Shown here piece after piece: positions 44,959-53,980 of a DNA stretch of 64,000 nt. The notes beneath the pieces were generated by a model. The model was not told the origin of the DNA. It saw nothing but the letters and a program-made list of their open reading frames with translations, and did not search any database. The DNA is from UBA822 sp036336795 (lineage in GTDB: Bacteria; Gemmatimonadota; Gemmatimonadetes; Longimicrobiales; Gaopeijiaceae). Every line of letters starts with the position of its first letter. Position 1 is the first letter of the stretch. Made by a program: the position numbers and the translations under genes. The DNA is taken from contig JAYZFL010000007.1 of the NCBI GenBank assembly GCA_036336795.1, forward strand, positions 1-64,000, read 5' to 3'.

Positions 44959-47730
44959 TCAGAGGTTCAGCCAGTAGTTGACTTTGACAAGGAAAATATT
45001 GTCGGCCTGGATGTTTAAGAGTTCACCGGTGTCGTGGCCGAAGTCGAAGGATCCGATGGCCTCAGCGCTCAACGCGTCGTAGTCGGAGCCGACGAGCCTG
45101 TCGGACCGACTCTGCTGCCAGACCAGGAAAAGTGTCGAGCCTGGACTCCACTCCCAACGTAGTACCGAGTTGCCGAGTAGACTCCGGAAATTGAAGTCCC
45201 GGTCACTCACCGTAAAGGGGACTGCGGCTCCTACTCCATCAGGGTCGATCAAGTAGTCTCCGTCGCTTTGGCGCACACTTGTACCGATCGCGGTTCCGTA
45301 CTCAAGAAAATCGAAGGTTCGCGGTGCGCTGAACTCCATCAGGTTGCCGAAGTCTCCATTCGAAATGAACGGTTGAGCGAAGACTTCGAGGGTGAGCGTT
45401 GGCGAGAAATTGACGTTCAGGCGCGTCTCGAGGGAGACCGTCGTCTGGTCGATCGGCGCGAAGGCATAACGGCGTCCGTAGGTCTCGGTAGCGAGGGCAT
45501 CCCTTACGGATGAAACGTACTGAGCAGCGGAATAACTCTTAGTGACGGCCGGCCCGAGACGGACCTCGACGTTCTCCCCCGATTTGTAAGTGAAGTTCAG
45601 TGACCCTGAGTGCTTCCACGATCCGGCCTCGTCGAACTCCCCCGAATAACGTCCCCGAACACTCAGCGGCTGACGGTAGTCGGAGTTGAGGTTTAAGTTT
45701 CCCGAATATTGACTGGGGCTCCGGGCCAAAGGGCCACCTCGAGTGAGACGATCGTCGTAGGTATCGAAGTCGTGTGCGACACGAATGGATCCACCCCAAT
45801 AGTTTAGCCACTGCCACCTCAAATTCGCATTGAAGTTCGAAGAGATCAGATCGCCGTCCGAATTCCACTTAAGGTCTGGCCCACCGTTCACGCGCCAGTT
45901 CCGGAAGAAAGTTCCGGGGCGTGGCCGGTTGAAGGAGAAATCGTTATCGATCACGTACCGGCCGGTCTCAGTCTGGAAGCCCATGTCGTTCACTTCGTAA
46001 CCGGGGCTCAGTGCGGCGAGGCCTATTTTTCCTTGGACGGATCCGGCTTGCCGTTCCAAGGTAAACATGCCCGAGTATCCAGTCATAGACGTCGCAGTCG
46101 AGTCAACTCGCAAGTGACTCGCGTCCGGGCGCTGAAAGTACCGAGCCGACGAGCGTTGCGTACGGATCATCACTGCTTCGTTGCCCCGTACGTAACTTGA
46201 CGTGACCGCTCCGTTGACACGCCAACCCCGGTTCGCCCACTCGTGTATGAAGTCCATTCCCGCTACGTATGCGGACGTTCGAAGTCTCGAAGCCAGACCG
46301 GTGTCGGTGATGTCACGGTTGACCGAGGTGACCATCATACCGATCTGGGTTTGGCCGGAGCGAAGATCCCTACGCAACCGACCCACCAGGTAGTTAGTTG
46401 GTGGTTCAATGACCGACTTGCCCGGGATGCTCAAGCCGTCTACGAAAGGTGCATACTCCCTGCCCGTGAATGCTTCAAGGAGTCCGATTGACCAGTTACC
46501 TCTTACTTTTCCCGTGATCTTGGCGGCTCCAAGAATCGTTGTGGCTGTGGGTTTGTCTGAGAACACCGCGCTCGAAGAGACCTGGCCCTGCGGACGGCGG
46601 CCGATCCTCCGCGAATACATCACCTGGGGTGACCGGCCCGTGGTTCCTCCCGGCCCACCTCTCGCGAACTGGAATAGCTCGGCGCCCTCGACAAAGAACG
46701 GCCGGCGTTCGTCGAAACGTGTCTCGAACGCAGTGAGATTGATTACGGCGGGATCCACCTCGACTTGGCCGAAGTCGGGATTTGCAGTGGCGTCAAGCGT
46801 TAGGTTTGAGCCGAGTCGGTATTTGAGATCCAGACCGGCACGCCCGAAGTAATCTGAGCCCGATCGGAATGGGTTGCTAAAAGCGACCTGTGAACTGGGT
46901 GCTTGATCAATGTATTCAGCACTCATGCCCACGTAGGGTAGCAGCTCCAGCTTACGTCCAGCGCTCACACCTCTGACCCCCTCGAGGTGCCCGTACCTCG
47001 CGATCCCGGTGGCCTCGAGTTTCGGAGTGAACGAGAAGACGGCCCGCTCCTTATTCCGATTGATCGCTCGCTCGATCTGGACTCCCCAGACCTGGGTGTC
47101 CTCAGGGCTGAAACGGAGTTGGCTGAAGGGGATACGCATCTCGACGAACCAGCCTTCGTCCGTGATTGAGGTGGCCACATCCCAGACCGGATCCCAGGCG
47201 CTACCACCTCCACCGCGCCCGTAGGCGCGTCCGGCTCCCGAGACAGCTAGATCCCGCTTCATGCCGGACGGGTTTGTCTCGAAGCGGTAGGCCGTCTGAT
47301 GATCGTGGTAGCTGTCGATCACGACTATGAGGAGGTCCGAGTCCGCGACTATGGCGTCACGCCGGGCGAGACGTGTGGTGACCGGATTCGAGTCGTATAG
47401 CTTCCCACCGACATAAATGGCGTTGTCGTCGTAGAGAAAACGAACCTCGGTGGGTTCGCTGACGGGTTGGCCCTCGAACGGATCATTCTGCGTGAACTCG
47501 GTAATCGGACGAGCCTGGTCCCAGGGTATTTCGTCGAGTCGGCCGTCGATGTTGATGCCCGTCTTCATCCTGACTGCGAAGGCCACTGGAGCTGCGGAGT
47601 GTGGAGTTAAGGCGCGGTTTCGAACCAGACTCGCAGCGTTGGGACTCACTTCTTGCGCGGAAAGGACAAAAGGGATCACGAACACGGTCGATACGAGCAG
47701 ATACCGTGCCTTGAGAAAGCAAAGTCTCAT
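44959..47730 (-). CDS. DUF5916-type outer-membrane protein with CBM9-like N-terminal domain
   Basis: 923 residues. A signal peptide (about 1-25, ending LSAQE) is followed by a carbohydrate-binding family 9-like domain (about 55-240), with INIDGRLDEIPWDQARPI, VRFLYDDNAIYVGGKLYDS and GWFVEMRIPFSQLRFS. From about 255 the protein is rich in beta strands with alternating aromatic residues (LRWQWLNYWGGSIRVAHDFD, NVEVRLGPAV, TVSLETRLNVNFSPTLTLEVFAQPF) and ends VNYWLNL, as an outer-membrane barrel should. This arrangement is known as DUF5916. Ligand unknown. Minus strand, convergent with queA. Confidence 0.88.
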   Translation of the reverse strand: MRLCFLKARYLLVSTVFVIPFVLSAQEVSPNAASLVRNRALTPHSAAPVAFAVRMKTGINIDGRLDEIPWDQARPITEFTQNDPFEGQPVSEPTEVRFLYDDNAIYVGGKLYDSNPVTTRLARRDAIVADSDLLIVVIDSYHDHQTAYRFETNPSGMKRDLAVSGAGRAYGRGGGGSAWDPVWDVATSITDEGWFVEMRIPFSQLRFSPEDTQVWGVQIERAINRNKERAVFSFTPKLEATGIARYGHLEGVRGVSAGRKLELLPYVGMSAEYIDQAPSSQVAFSNPFRSGSDYFGRAGLDLKYRLGSNLTLDATANPDFGQVEVDPAVINLTAFETRFDERRPFFVEGAELFQFARGGPGGTTGRSPQVMYSRRIGRRPQGQVSSSAVFSDKPTATTILGAAKITGKVRGNWSIGLLEAFTGREYAPFVDGLSIPGKSVIEPPTNYLVGRLRRDLRSGQTQIGMMVTSVNRDITDTGLASRLRTSAYVAGMDFIHEWANRGWRVNGAVTSSYVRGNEAVMIRTQRSSARYFQRPDASHLRVDSTATSMTGYSGMFTLERQAGSVQGKIGLAALSPGYEVNDMGFQTETGRYVIDNDFSFNRPRPGTFFRNWRVNGGPDLKWNSDGDLISSNFNANLRWQWLNYWGGSIRVAHDFDTYDDRLTRGGPLARSPSQYSGNLNLNSDYRQPLSVRGRYSGEFDEAGSWKHSGSLNFTYKSGENVEVRLGPAVTKSYSAAQYVSSVRDALATETYGRRYAFAPIDQTTVSLETRLNVNFSPTLTLEVFAQPFISNGDFGNLMEFSAPRTFDFLEYGTAIGTSVRQSDGDYLIDPDGVGAAVPFTVSDRDFNFRSLLGNSVLRWEWSPGSTLFLVWQQSRSDRLVGSDYDALSAEAIGSFDFGHDTGELLNIQADNIFLVKVNYWLNL

Positions 47731-47978
47731 GTTCAGGATATCTATCAGGTGTCTTGTATTTGTGCTGGATTTTCTAGCAGGCTGTGCCAGAATCTTAGGT
47801 CTCGATCAAGTCGGGACTGTTCCTATATATAACAGACAGCCATCTAATGATAAACGTTGGGGTTTCTGTTGAGCCGGACATTTCCGGGGCCCAAAAGCAT
47901 AAATATGATGTCTGAATGCATGATGTTTTCATGAGTGGCGCACGGGGTTAAGCGCTGACCACGGCACAACCCACCTCC

Positions 47979-48890
47979 CTAGCGGCGGCTTGATCCTGTC
48001 ACGGCCGGGAGGGACTCGTTCTGACCCCACTCATTCCAAGAACCGTCGTAGAACCGGGCGTCGTAACCAAGGTACTTTGAGATAAGGTATGTGTAACTCG
48101 CCCGCATGCCGATATAGCAGTAGCTGACAACCGTGCCCATCTGGTCGGCGCCGGATTCATCGAAACGAGCCCGGATTTCACTGAGATCCCTGAGAACGGG
48201 ATTCTCGCTTGAGACGATCAGGTCTTCCCAGTAGAGGTTGTATGCTCCGGGGATGTGACCGGGTCTACCCGTCCGAGGTACGCGTTCGCCAGTGTACTCG
48301 TTTTCAGGCCGGGCGTCGATGATCGTCGTGTATCCGTCCAGCTGATCGGCGATCCACTCGGACGTGACCAGCACATCGTCTTGGATGGATGGCAAGAATG
48401 TGGCGCGCGTCGGCGCCCGGGGCGATCTTGCAACAGGTCGGCCTTCGGCCCTCCAACTCTCCAGGCCTCCATCAAGAACGGCGGTTCGCTCTCCATGACC
48501 GAGGTAGTCGAGCGTCATATATACGCGCGCTGGCAGATGGCTCGGAGAGCCGTAAACGATGACGAGCGCGTCGTTCGATACACCAGCTCGCTCGAAAGTG
48601 TCGATCAACTCGTCGATCTGGGGGATCTCTGTGATGAGTCCGTTCCGCATCCGCGCGATCTCTTGGTAGTCTAGAAAACGAGTCCCGGGGATGAATCCGT
48701 TTTCGGAGCGAGCTGTGGGCATCCCCACGTTCAGAATAACCAATGAGGGATCGTCAAGGTGTTCGGAGAGCCATGCTGCTGAAACCAAGACTCCGGGCGT
48801 GTCCTGGGCGAACACCGGCCGGTCAGAAAAAATGACGGTGAACACCATCACCAAGGCCGCTGATCGAAGGACGCGTATCTCGATACTCAT
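47979..48890 (-). CDS. Exported tandem-rhodanese sulfurtransferase
   Basis: 303 residues. A signal peptide (hydrophobic about 10-28, ending VFAQD) places it in the periplasm. Two rhodanese domains follow. The first (about 35-155) lacks the active cysteine, as usual. The second has the active loop CYIGMR near residue 255, the C-x4-R form of thiosulfate sulfurtransferases, preceded by DARPENEYTG and GHIPGAYNLYWEDL. It moves a sulfane sulfur from thiosulfate or a similar donor to a thiol or cyanide. AGGAGGAGG precedes the ATG by about three bases. It stands apart from its neighbours. Confidence 0.92.
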   Translation of the reverse strand: MSIEIRVLRSAALVMVFTVIFSDRPVFAQDTPGVLVSAAWLSEHLDDPSLVILNVGMPTARSENGFIPGTRFLDYQEIARMRNGLITEIPQIDELIDTFERAGVSNDALVIVYGSPSHLPARVYMTLDYLGHGERTAVLDGGLESWRAEGRPVARSPRAPTRATFLPSIQDDVLVTSEWIADQLDGYTTIIDARPENEYTGERVPRTGRPGHIPGAYNLYWEDLIVSSENPVLRDLSEIRARFDESGADQMGTVVSYCYIGMRASYTYLISKYLGYDARFYDGSWNEWGQNESLPAVTGSSRR

Positions 48891-49352
48891 CGTCCTCCTC
48901 CTAATACTCAGTTCTTATTAACATGGGGTTGATCGCAATCCGGGCGATCCGTCTATGCCTCTTTAATCATAATACCTTCCTATGCCATCCACCGTACAGG
49001 GTATTAAATAGGAGGAGGAGACGGAAGGTTCCACATGCCACTGTCGGACCGTATGAGCTTTTGATTGATGCCCGTGGCAAAGGCAAGTTAACGTTCCGAA
49101 TCGTGAAGCGATTGAGCAGAGATGATGACTCGTGCAAGGAATTGGGACTCTCAAAAGAAATTTCATGCACTTCGTGGGTGGGAAGCACAAATGCCTCCCG
49201 GAATCTGGGGTGATGGGGATGGAAAGATCATGTTTCCATCCTAAACTGTTGCACACTCAGTATTCAAAGCGTTGGCTTGCTTGCGGGATATGCCTGACGG
49301 GCGAACGTTTTGCTACTATTTGTACTCATTGCTTGAGCCTGAGCCGATAGAC
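48891..49352. other. Intergenic region before tgt, no gene recognised
   Basis: 462 bp between the divergent rhodanese and tgt genes. TAATACC (48968-48974) and GGTATTA (49001-49007) form a widely spaced inverted repeat, beside a GGAGGAGGAG run. An open frame of 96 codons (48923-49213) has no supported start or homology. No promoter with two good boxes was found for tgt, though TACTAT at 49314-49319 could be a -10 element. Confidence 0.5.
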
Positions 49353-50489
49353 ATGTTCGCCTTCAACGTCCACGCTAACGATGGCACCGCCCGCACGGGT
49401 ACCTTCACTACGCCCCATGGTGAAGTGACGACACCGGTCTTCATGCCCGTGGGCACGAGTGGATCGGTCAAGGGTGTTTCCCCGGAGGAGATCCGAAATG
49501 CGGGTGCGTCGATGATTCTTGCTAACACCTACCACCTTTACCTTCGGCCCGGACATGAGCTTGTTCGTGAACTAGGTGGCATTCACGACTTTATGAGGTG
49601 GGATGGACCCATCCTTACTGACTCGGGGGGCTACCAGGTGTTTTCCTTGGCCGGAAGCAACAAGGTCAGGGAGGATGGTGTCCTGTTCCAGAGCCACATC
49701 GATGGATCCAGCCATCTTTTCACGCCGGAAGGGGTGATGGACGTGCAGCGAGCGCTCGGTGCGGACGTGGCAATGGCCTTTGACGAGTGTCCCCCGGGGG
49801 GAGTTAGCCGGGCGAATGCGGAAGCAGCGAACCGGAGGACGTTCGAGTGGCTAAAACGTTGTAAGGATCGCTTTCGAGCTCTCGACGCGAAGGGTATCGG
49901 AGGGCGCCAAACCCTCTTTCCAGTCCTCCAAGGTAACGTGTATGAGGACCTTCGGCTGGCACAGCTACAGGCATTTCTCGATCTAGGGGATTGGGATGGC
50001 ATGGCCATCGGCGGCTTAAGCGTTGGGGAAGAGAAAGGAGACATGTGGAGGGTTCTCGACGCCCTCCATCCGGAAATCCCCCCGACCCTACCCCGCTATC
50101 TAATGGGGGTGGGTTACCCGGATGATCTCCTGAAATCCATTGCCCGGGGATGCGACATGTTCGACTGTGTGGCACCGACCCGGAACGCTCGCCATGGTAC
50201 GGCGTGGACCGCCCGAGATGGCCAGGTGAACGTGAAGGCGGCGCGCTTTGCCCGAGATCGCGATCCCATCGATGTGGAATGCGACTGTTACGCTTGCCAG
50301 AAGTACGATCGGGCTTACATCCGGCATCTATGCGTGTCCAAGGAACTCTTCGGGGCTCGCCTCCTCTCGATCCACAACATCCGATTTCTGATAAAACTGA
50401 CCGAGGAGTCCCGGGAGCGTATCGTAGATGGTACTTTCCGTTCCTGGTCTAGGGACTGGCTCGAGCGGTACCGGGGCGCAGCGGAGTAG
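49353..50489 (+). CDS. tgt: tRNA-guanine(34) transglycosylase
   Basis: 378 residues from the ATG at 49353, where the family usually begins; the open frame extends upstream with unrelated sequence. It exchanges guanine 34 for preQ1 in GUN-anticodon tRNAs. Active-site Asp90 lies in LTDSGGYQVFS, and the second Asp in DMFDCVAPTRNARHG. The zinc site is CDCYAC plus a His in the segment IRHLCVSKELFGARLLSIHN. It works with QueA encoded at 43.8 kb. yajC follows 69 bp later. Confidence 0.96.
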   Translation: MFAFNVHANDGTARTGTFTTPHGEVTTPVFMPVGTSGSVKGVSPEEIRNAGASMILANTYHLYLRPGHELVRELGGIHDFMRWDGPILTDSGGYQVFSLAGSNKVREDGVLFQSHIDGSSHLFTPEGVMDVQRALGADVAMAFDECPPGGVSRANAEAANRRTFEWLKRCKDRFRALDAKGIGGRQTLFPVLQGNVYEDLRLAQLQAFLDLGDWDGMAIGGLSVGEEKGDMWRVLDALHPEIPPTLPRYLMGVGYPDDLLKSIARGCDMFDCVAPTRNARHGTAWTARDGQVNVKAARFARDRDPIDVECDCYACQKYDRAYIRHLCVSKELFGARLLSIHNIRFLIKLTEESRERIVDGTFRSWSRDWLERYRGAAE

Positions 50490-50558
50490 GATGGTGCGAT
50501 CCTTGGCCTCAAGACCCGGCCACCCGTTTTTATATACGCTGAAAAATGGAGAGCGATT

Positions 50559-50873
50559 TTGTTAGAAGCGGCATTGGCAGTCCTGATGGCTCCGCGAGAA
50601 GGAGCCAATGGTACCTTCGTGTTCTTCCTGAACATGACTGCGGTGATCCTCATCTTCTACTTTCTCCTCATCCGTCCTGGACGGAGGGAGCAGGAGAAGC
50701 ATAAACAGATGATCGCGGCAATCGGTAAGGGAGACGAAGTCGTGACGACCGGTGGGATCATTGGGACGGTGATACGGGCTGAGGAGGATCGCCTCATCAT
50801 CAGGACGGCTGGCGAAACGAAGTTGACCGTCGAGCGCATCCGCGTGGCTCGGAAGGTGACTGCAGAGGAGTAG
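50559..50873 (+). CDS. yajC: Sec translocon accessory protein YajC
   Basis: 104 residues. A single membrane helix (about 22-40, TFVFFLNMTAVILIFYFLLIR) is followed by RPGRREQEKHKQM and the compact domain IGKGDEVVTTGGIIGTVIRAEEDRLII. It associates with SecDF. The TTG start at 50559 gives a short N-terminal extension; ATG 50586 is the alternative. The tgt-yajC order is common in bacteria. TGGCC/GGCCA and five T between the genes hint at a weak terminator. Confidence 0.92.
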   Translation: MLEAALAVLMAPREGANGTFVFFLNMTAVILIFYFLLIRPGRREQEKHKQMIAAIGKGDEVVTTGGIIGTVIRAEEDRLIIRTAGETKLTVERIRVARKVTAEE

Positions 50874-50875
50874 CG

Positions 50876-51397
50876 GTGGCAATTCGAAGGATCGTGCTAT
50901 TAGGTGAGGAAATCCTCCGCGTCCGGGGAGAGGAGGTCACGACTTTTGACAGCGAACTCAACTCCCTGGTCCAGGACATGCTTGAGACGATGTACCATGC
51001 TGAGGGTATTGGGCTTGCCGCTCCACAGATTGGCGTGTCACTCCGGGTGTGCGTACTTGATCTGGGAGTGAAGGAAGGCTCGGAAGCGGGCCATTGGGTC
51101 TTGGTCAATCCGATGGTTGCCAAGACTAGCAAGAAGACAGTGAAGGCTCCTGAGGGATGCCTCAGTATCCCGGAGATCGAAGAGGTCGTAACCCGGTTTT
51201 CGAAAGTGACGGTAAGCGCAACCGATGCCAGTGGACGACCCCTGGAAATCGAGGCGGAGGGGCTCTTGGCCCGGGCGCTCCAACACGAGATCGACCATCT
51301 GGATGGAGTTCTCTTTATTGATCAGGTAAGTCCTCTCAAGCGGAGACTTGCCCTCAGGAAGTGGAAGAAGAGCCAGGAAGAGAGCCTAGACGAGTGA
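50876..51397 (+). CDS. def: Peptide deformylase
   Basis: 173 residues. Removes the formyl group from nascent proteins. The three motifs are complete: GIGLAAPQIG (44-53), EGCLSIP (Cys95 metal ligand) and QHEIDHLDG (His137, Glu138, His141). GTG start two bases after yajC. Its stop overlaps the fmt start (GTGA), coupling removal and addition of the formyl group. Confidence 0.97.
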   Translation: MAIRRIVLLGEEILRVRGEEVTTFDSELNSLVQDMLETMYHAEGIGLAAPQIGVSLRVCVLDLGVKEGSEAGHWVLVNPMVAKTSKKTVKAPEGCLSIPEIEEVVTRFSKVTVSATDASGRPLEIEAEGLLARALQHEIDHLDGVLFIDQVSPLKRRLALRKWKKSQEESLDE

Positions 51398-52329
51398 AGA
51401 TCCTCTTTTGGGGAACATCGGAATTCGCTATCCCTTCGCTCCGGGCCCTAAAAGCTGAGGGACATTACATCGTCGGCGTCGTAACTCGGCCCGATCGGCC
51501 TGCCGGAAGGGGTCGGCAGGTCCGGCCGTCCGCTATGAAAATAGAGGCTTCCGAGTCGAGTATCCGGATCTTGGAGCCGGAATTTCCCGATAGTGAGGAT
51601 TTCGTGGAAGAGATCCGGGATCTGAGCCCTGATATCTCGGTCGTGGTGGCGTACGGTCGAATCCTGAAGCGTAAAGTGCTTGAAGCCCCAACTGAGGGCT
51701 CCATAAACCTCCACGCCTCACTTCTCCCCAGGCTACGGGGTGCGGCGCCTATCAACTGGTCAATCGCTCGGGGTGATAGGGTGTCGGGCGTGACAGTGAT
51801 ACGCATGGTTGAGAAGATGGATGCCGGTCCCATTATTTTCCAGATCGAGGAGCCGATTGAACCTGACGAAACTGCCACCAATCTTGGTATTCGGCTCTCG
51901 GAAATCGGTGCGGTCGCGCTCGTCAAGACACTCACTCTCATGGAGATGGGTGCGATCGAAGAGCGAAAACAGGACGAATCGGCTGTGACCTATGCCCCTA
52001 AATTGGATCGTGCTACTGCCCGCATCGACTGGTCTCTCCCCTCTACCGCGATCGCGGATATTATTCGAGGGATGGATGCCTTGCCGGGCGCTTGGTCAGA
52101 ACTGTCCGGGAGTCCGCTGAAACTTTTCCGGCCGAAGATAGAATCGGAAATGATACCCGAGGTTTCGCCGGGGGTTGTCGTGGCCGCAGATCCGGCTATG
52201 GGTCTCCTAGTGGCTACGGGAGAAGGTGTGATCCGGATCGGCGAGGTGCAGCCGCCAGGCAAGCACAGGATGGATGCAGGTGCCTGGATCCTCGGTCGAG
52301 GGACCAGCACCGGTCAGCGCTTCGAGTGA
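51394..52329 (+). CDS. fmt: Methionyl-tRNA formyltransferase
   Basis: 311 residues from GTG 51394, which overlaps the def stop and begins with the family's KILFWGTSEFA. An upstream GTG in frame lies within def and is not used. It formylates initiator Met-tRNA with formyl-tetrahydrofolate. Catalytic motif INLHASLLPRLRGAAPINW (Asn, His) and VSGVTVIRMVEKMDAGPI (catalytic Asp) are present, and a C-terminal tRNA-binding domain follows. Overlaps thiE by four bases. Confidence 0.96.
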   Translation: MKILFWGTSEFAIPSLRALKAEGHYIVGVVTRPDRPAGRGRQVRPSAMKIEASESSIRILEPEFPDSEDFVEEIRDLSPDISVVVAYGRILKRKVLEAPTEGSINLHASLLPRLRGAAPINWSIARGDRVSGVTVIRMVEKMDAGPIIFQIEEPIEPDETATNLGIRLSEIGAVALVKTLTLMEMGAIEERKQDESAVTYAPKLDRATARIDWSLPSTAIADIIRGMDALPGAWSELSGSPLKLFRPKIESEMIPEVSPGVVVAADPAMGLLVATGEGVIRIGEVQPPGKHRMDAGAWILGRGTSTGQRFE

Positions 52330-52985
52330 TCCCCCGGCTGCACGTCATCACCGATGATGCTGTTTTGGCGCAGGAGAAATTTCGTGCAAGAGCTGAACGA
52401 GTACTTGCGGTGAGCGGTTCAATAGCTCTCCATCTCCGTGGTCCCCGCACACCAGCCTGGCGACTGAGCGAGCTGGCTCGGGCACTTCGAGAAAGGGCTG
52501 CCTCAAGTGAAATCACACTTCTTGTGAACGATCGTGTGGATACCGCGTTGACCCTCGCACTTGCCGGTGCGCACCTCGGTACCCGGTCACTACCGCCGGT
52601 GGCGGCACGCAGGATCTTAGGTTCAGACTGTGTACTGGGCGCTTCGGTGCATAGCGTGGAAGAGGCGATGGAGGCGGCCGCGGGCGGAGTAGATTATCTA
52701 TTTGTAGGAACACTGTTCGAGTCGATGTCTCACGAGGGCCGCTCGGCAGCGGGAGTTGATCTCCTTAACTCGGTTGCGAAATACGTCAGGCTTCCGCTCA
52801 TTGGAATTGGGGGAGTCACACCGGCAAGGGTGGCGGCGGTTCTCGGTGCGGGCGGATACGGTGTGGCCGCATTGAGGGGAATCTGGGAAGCCCCCTCTCC
52901 GGTTGATGCCATCCGGGATTATCTTGATGCCTTGGAATCCGTGGACGCCGTCATGCCAACGAATGATCGGGAGACATATGAGTGA
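52326..52985 (+). CDS. thiE: Thiamine phosphate synthase (ThiE/TenI family)
   Basis: 219 residues from GTG 52326 (GTGA overlap with fmt). The frame is open further upstream but only as a shadow of fmt. The TIM-barrel family joins the thiazole and pyrimidine parts of thiamine (ThiE) or aromatises the thiazole (TenI). Seen: RLHVITDDAVL, LLVNDRVDTALTLALAGAHLG, VLGASVHSVEEAMEAAAGGVDYLFVGTLFESMSH and IGIGGVTPARV. The first loop reads ALHLRGPRTPAWRL, lacking the lysine many ThiE proteins have, so a TenI-type role is possible. ThiS and ThiG follow, which supports thiamine biosynthesis. Confidence 0.85.
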   Translation: MIPRLHVITDDAVLAQEKFRARAERVLAVSGSIALHLRGPRTPAWRLSELARALRERAASSEITLLVNDRVDTALTLALAGAHLGTRSLPPVAARRILGSDCVLGASVHSVEEAMEAAAGGVDYLFVGTLFESMSHEGRSAAGVDLLNSVAKYVRLPLIGIGGVTPARVAAVLGAGGYGVAALRGIWEAPSPVDAIRDYLDALESVDAVMPTNDRETYE

Positions 52986-53196
52986 CGAGAAGAGTATTAG
53001 AGTGAAGCTCAATGGGAAGGACTGCGAGATTCAACCTGGGCTGTCGATACACAGACTCGTCGAGTCCCTGGACCTCAACCCTCAACTCATCGTTGTTGAG
53101 TTAAATCGCGAGATCCTTGCTAGAGAGCGACTGGAAGAGATCGAAGTTTCAGAGGGAGATCAGGTAGAGTTGGTTCACTTCGTCGGCGGAGGTTGA
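52978..53196 (+). CDS. thiS: Sulfur carrier protein ThiS
   Basis: 72 residues from ATG 52978, eight bases inside the end of thiE. Ubiquitin-like fold (IRVKLNGKDCEIQPGLSIHRLVESL) ending in VHFVGGG, the free Gly-Gly tail that is adenylated and thiocarboxylated to deliver sulfur for the thiazole ring. thiG follows one base after the stop. Confidence 0.94.
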   Translation: MSDEKSIRVKLNGKDCEIQPGLSIHRLVESLDLNPQLIVVELNREILARERLEEIEVSEGDQVELVHFVGGG

Positions 53197-53197
53197 C

Positions 53198-53980
53198 GTG
53201 GAACCGTTCGACGAGCCACTGCGGATCGCTGACGAAAAGTTCGAATCCCGCCTAATCATTGGGACTGGCAAGTACCCGGACAACGAGATCATGGTGAAGG
53301 CGATCCGTGCCTCCGGTACTGCTATGGTCACAGTTGCAGTCCGCCGGGTGGATCTAGATCGTACCAAAGAGGAAGGGATCCTCTTCCATTTGGATCCTCA
53401 GGAGTTCTTTTTACTTCCAAATACTGCAGGATGCTACACTTCAGAGGATGCGATTCGATATGCTCATCTCGCACGGGCTGCGGGCTTCCACGAGTGGCTT
53501 AAGCTTGAGGTAATCGGTGATGAAACAACACTTCTACCCGATGTTCGGGCCACGCTTGAGGCAGCAGAGGTGCTCGTGTCTGAAGGTTTCAAGGTTATGG
53601 CCTATACTAACGAGGACCTCATCACGGCGCTCAGGTTAGAGGATGTGGGTTGCGTGGCTGTGATGCCTCTCGCAAGTCCGATTGGAAGTGGCTTGGGTGT
53701 GGTGAATCCTTACTTCATCCGAGAGATCAAGCGCCGCTGCAACGTGCCGATCATCGTGGACGCTGGTGTAGGCACGGCATCGCACGCGTGCGTAGCAATG
53801 GAGCAAGGCGTGGATGGTGTACTCATGAACACCGCGATTGCAGCGGCAGACGATCCAGTTGCCATGGCACACGCGATGCGCTTGGCGGTCCAGTCCGGAC
53901 ACCTCGCGTATGCTGCCGGTCGAATGCAAGCACACGAGATTGCTATTCCTTCGTCACCGAGTCGAGGGATGCTCGACTGA
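53198..53980 (+). CDS. thiG: Thiazole synthase ThiG
   Basis: 260 residues, the family length. TIM barrel that builds the thiazole phosphate from deoxyxylulose phosphate, ThiS thiocarboxylate and an imine of glycine. RLIIGTGKYPDNEIMVKAI, the Schiff-base lysine in WLKLEVIGD, VMPLASPIGSGLGVVNP and IVDAGVGTASHA are all present. GTG start. No thiO, thiH or thiF lies in this cluster, so the glycine-imine and ThiS-activating enzymes must be encoded elsewhere. Confidence 0.96.
   Translation: MEPFDEPLRIADEKFESRLIIGTGKYPDNEIMVKAIRASGTAMVTVAVRRVDLDRTKEEGILFHLDPQEFFLLPNTAGCYTSEDAIRYAHLARAAGFHEWLKLEVIGDETTLLPDVRATLEAAEVLVSEGFKVMAYTNEDLITALRLEDVGCVAVMPLASPIGSGLGVVNPYFIREIKRRCNVPIIVDAGVGTASHACVAMEQGVDGVLMNTAIAAADDPVAMAHAMRLAVQSGHLAYAAGRMQAHEIAIPSSPSRGMLD
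53964..53969 (+). promoter_or_regulatory. Ribosome binding site supporting a CTG start for rsmB
   Basis: GAGGGA at 53964-53969 lies seven bases before CTG 53977. No ATG, GTG or TTG in the rsmB frame is correctly placed after it, so this site favours CTG initiation. Confidence 0.45.

Noticed and set aside
48923..49213. 96-codon open frame before tgt
   Set aside because: No ribosome site, no recognisable domain, arginine run and mixed composition. Most likely a chance frame in an intergenic region.
49132..49350. 72-codon frame with two CxxC pairs (ACGIC, CTHC), zinc-ribbon-like
   Set aside because: Overlaps the tgt leader, has no supported start, and two CxxC pairs in a short cysteine-rich chance frame are weak evidence.
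51361..51393. Upstream GTG giving an N-terminal extension of Fmt
   Set aside because: The extension lies inside def in another frame. GTG 51394 overlaps the def stop and begins with the family's first strand.
52100..52326. Possible TPP riboswitch before thiE
   Set aside because: The region is coding sequence of fmt and shows no recognisable THI-box core such as CTGAGA with ACCTGA spacing.
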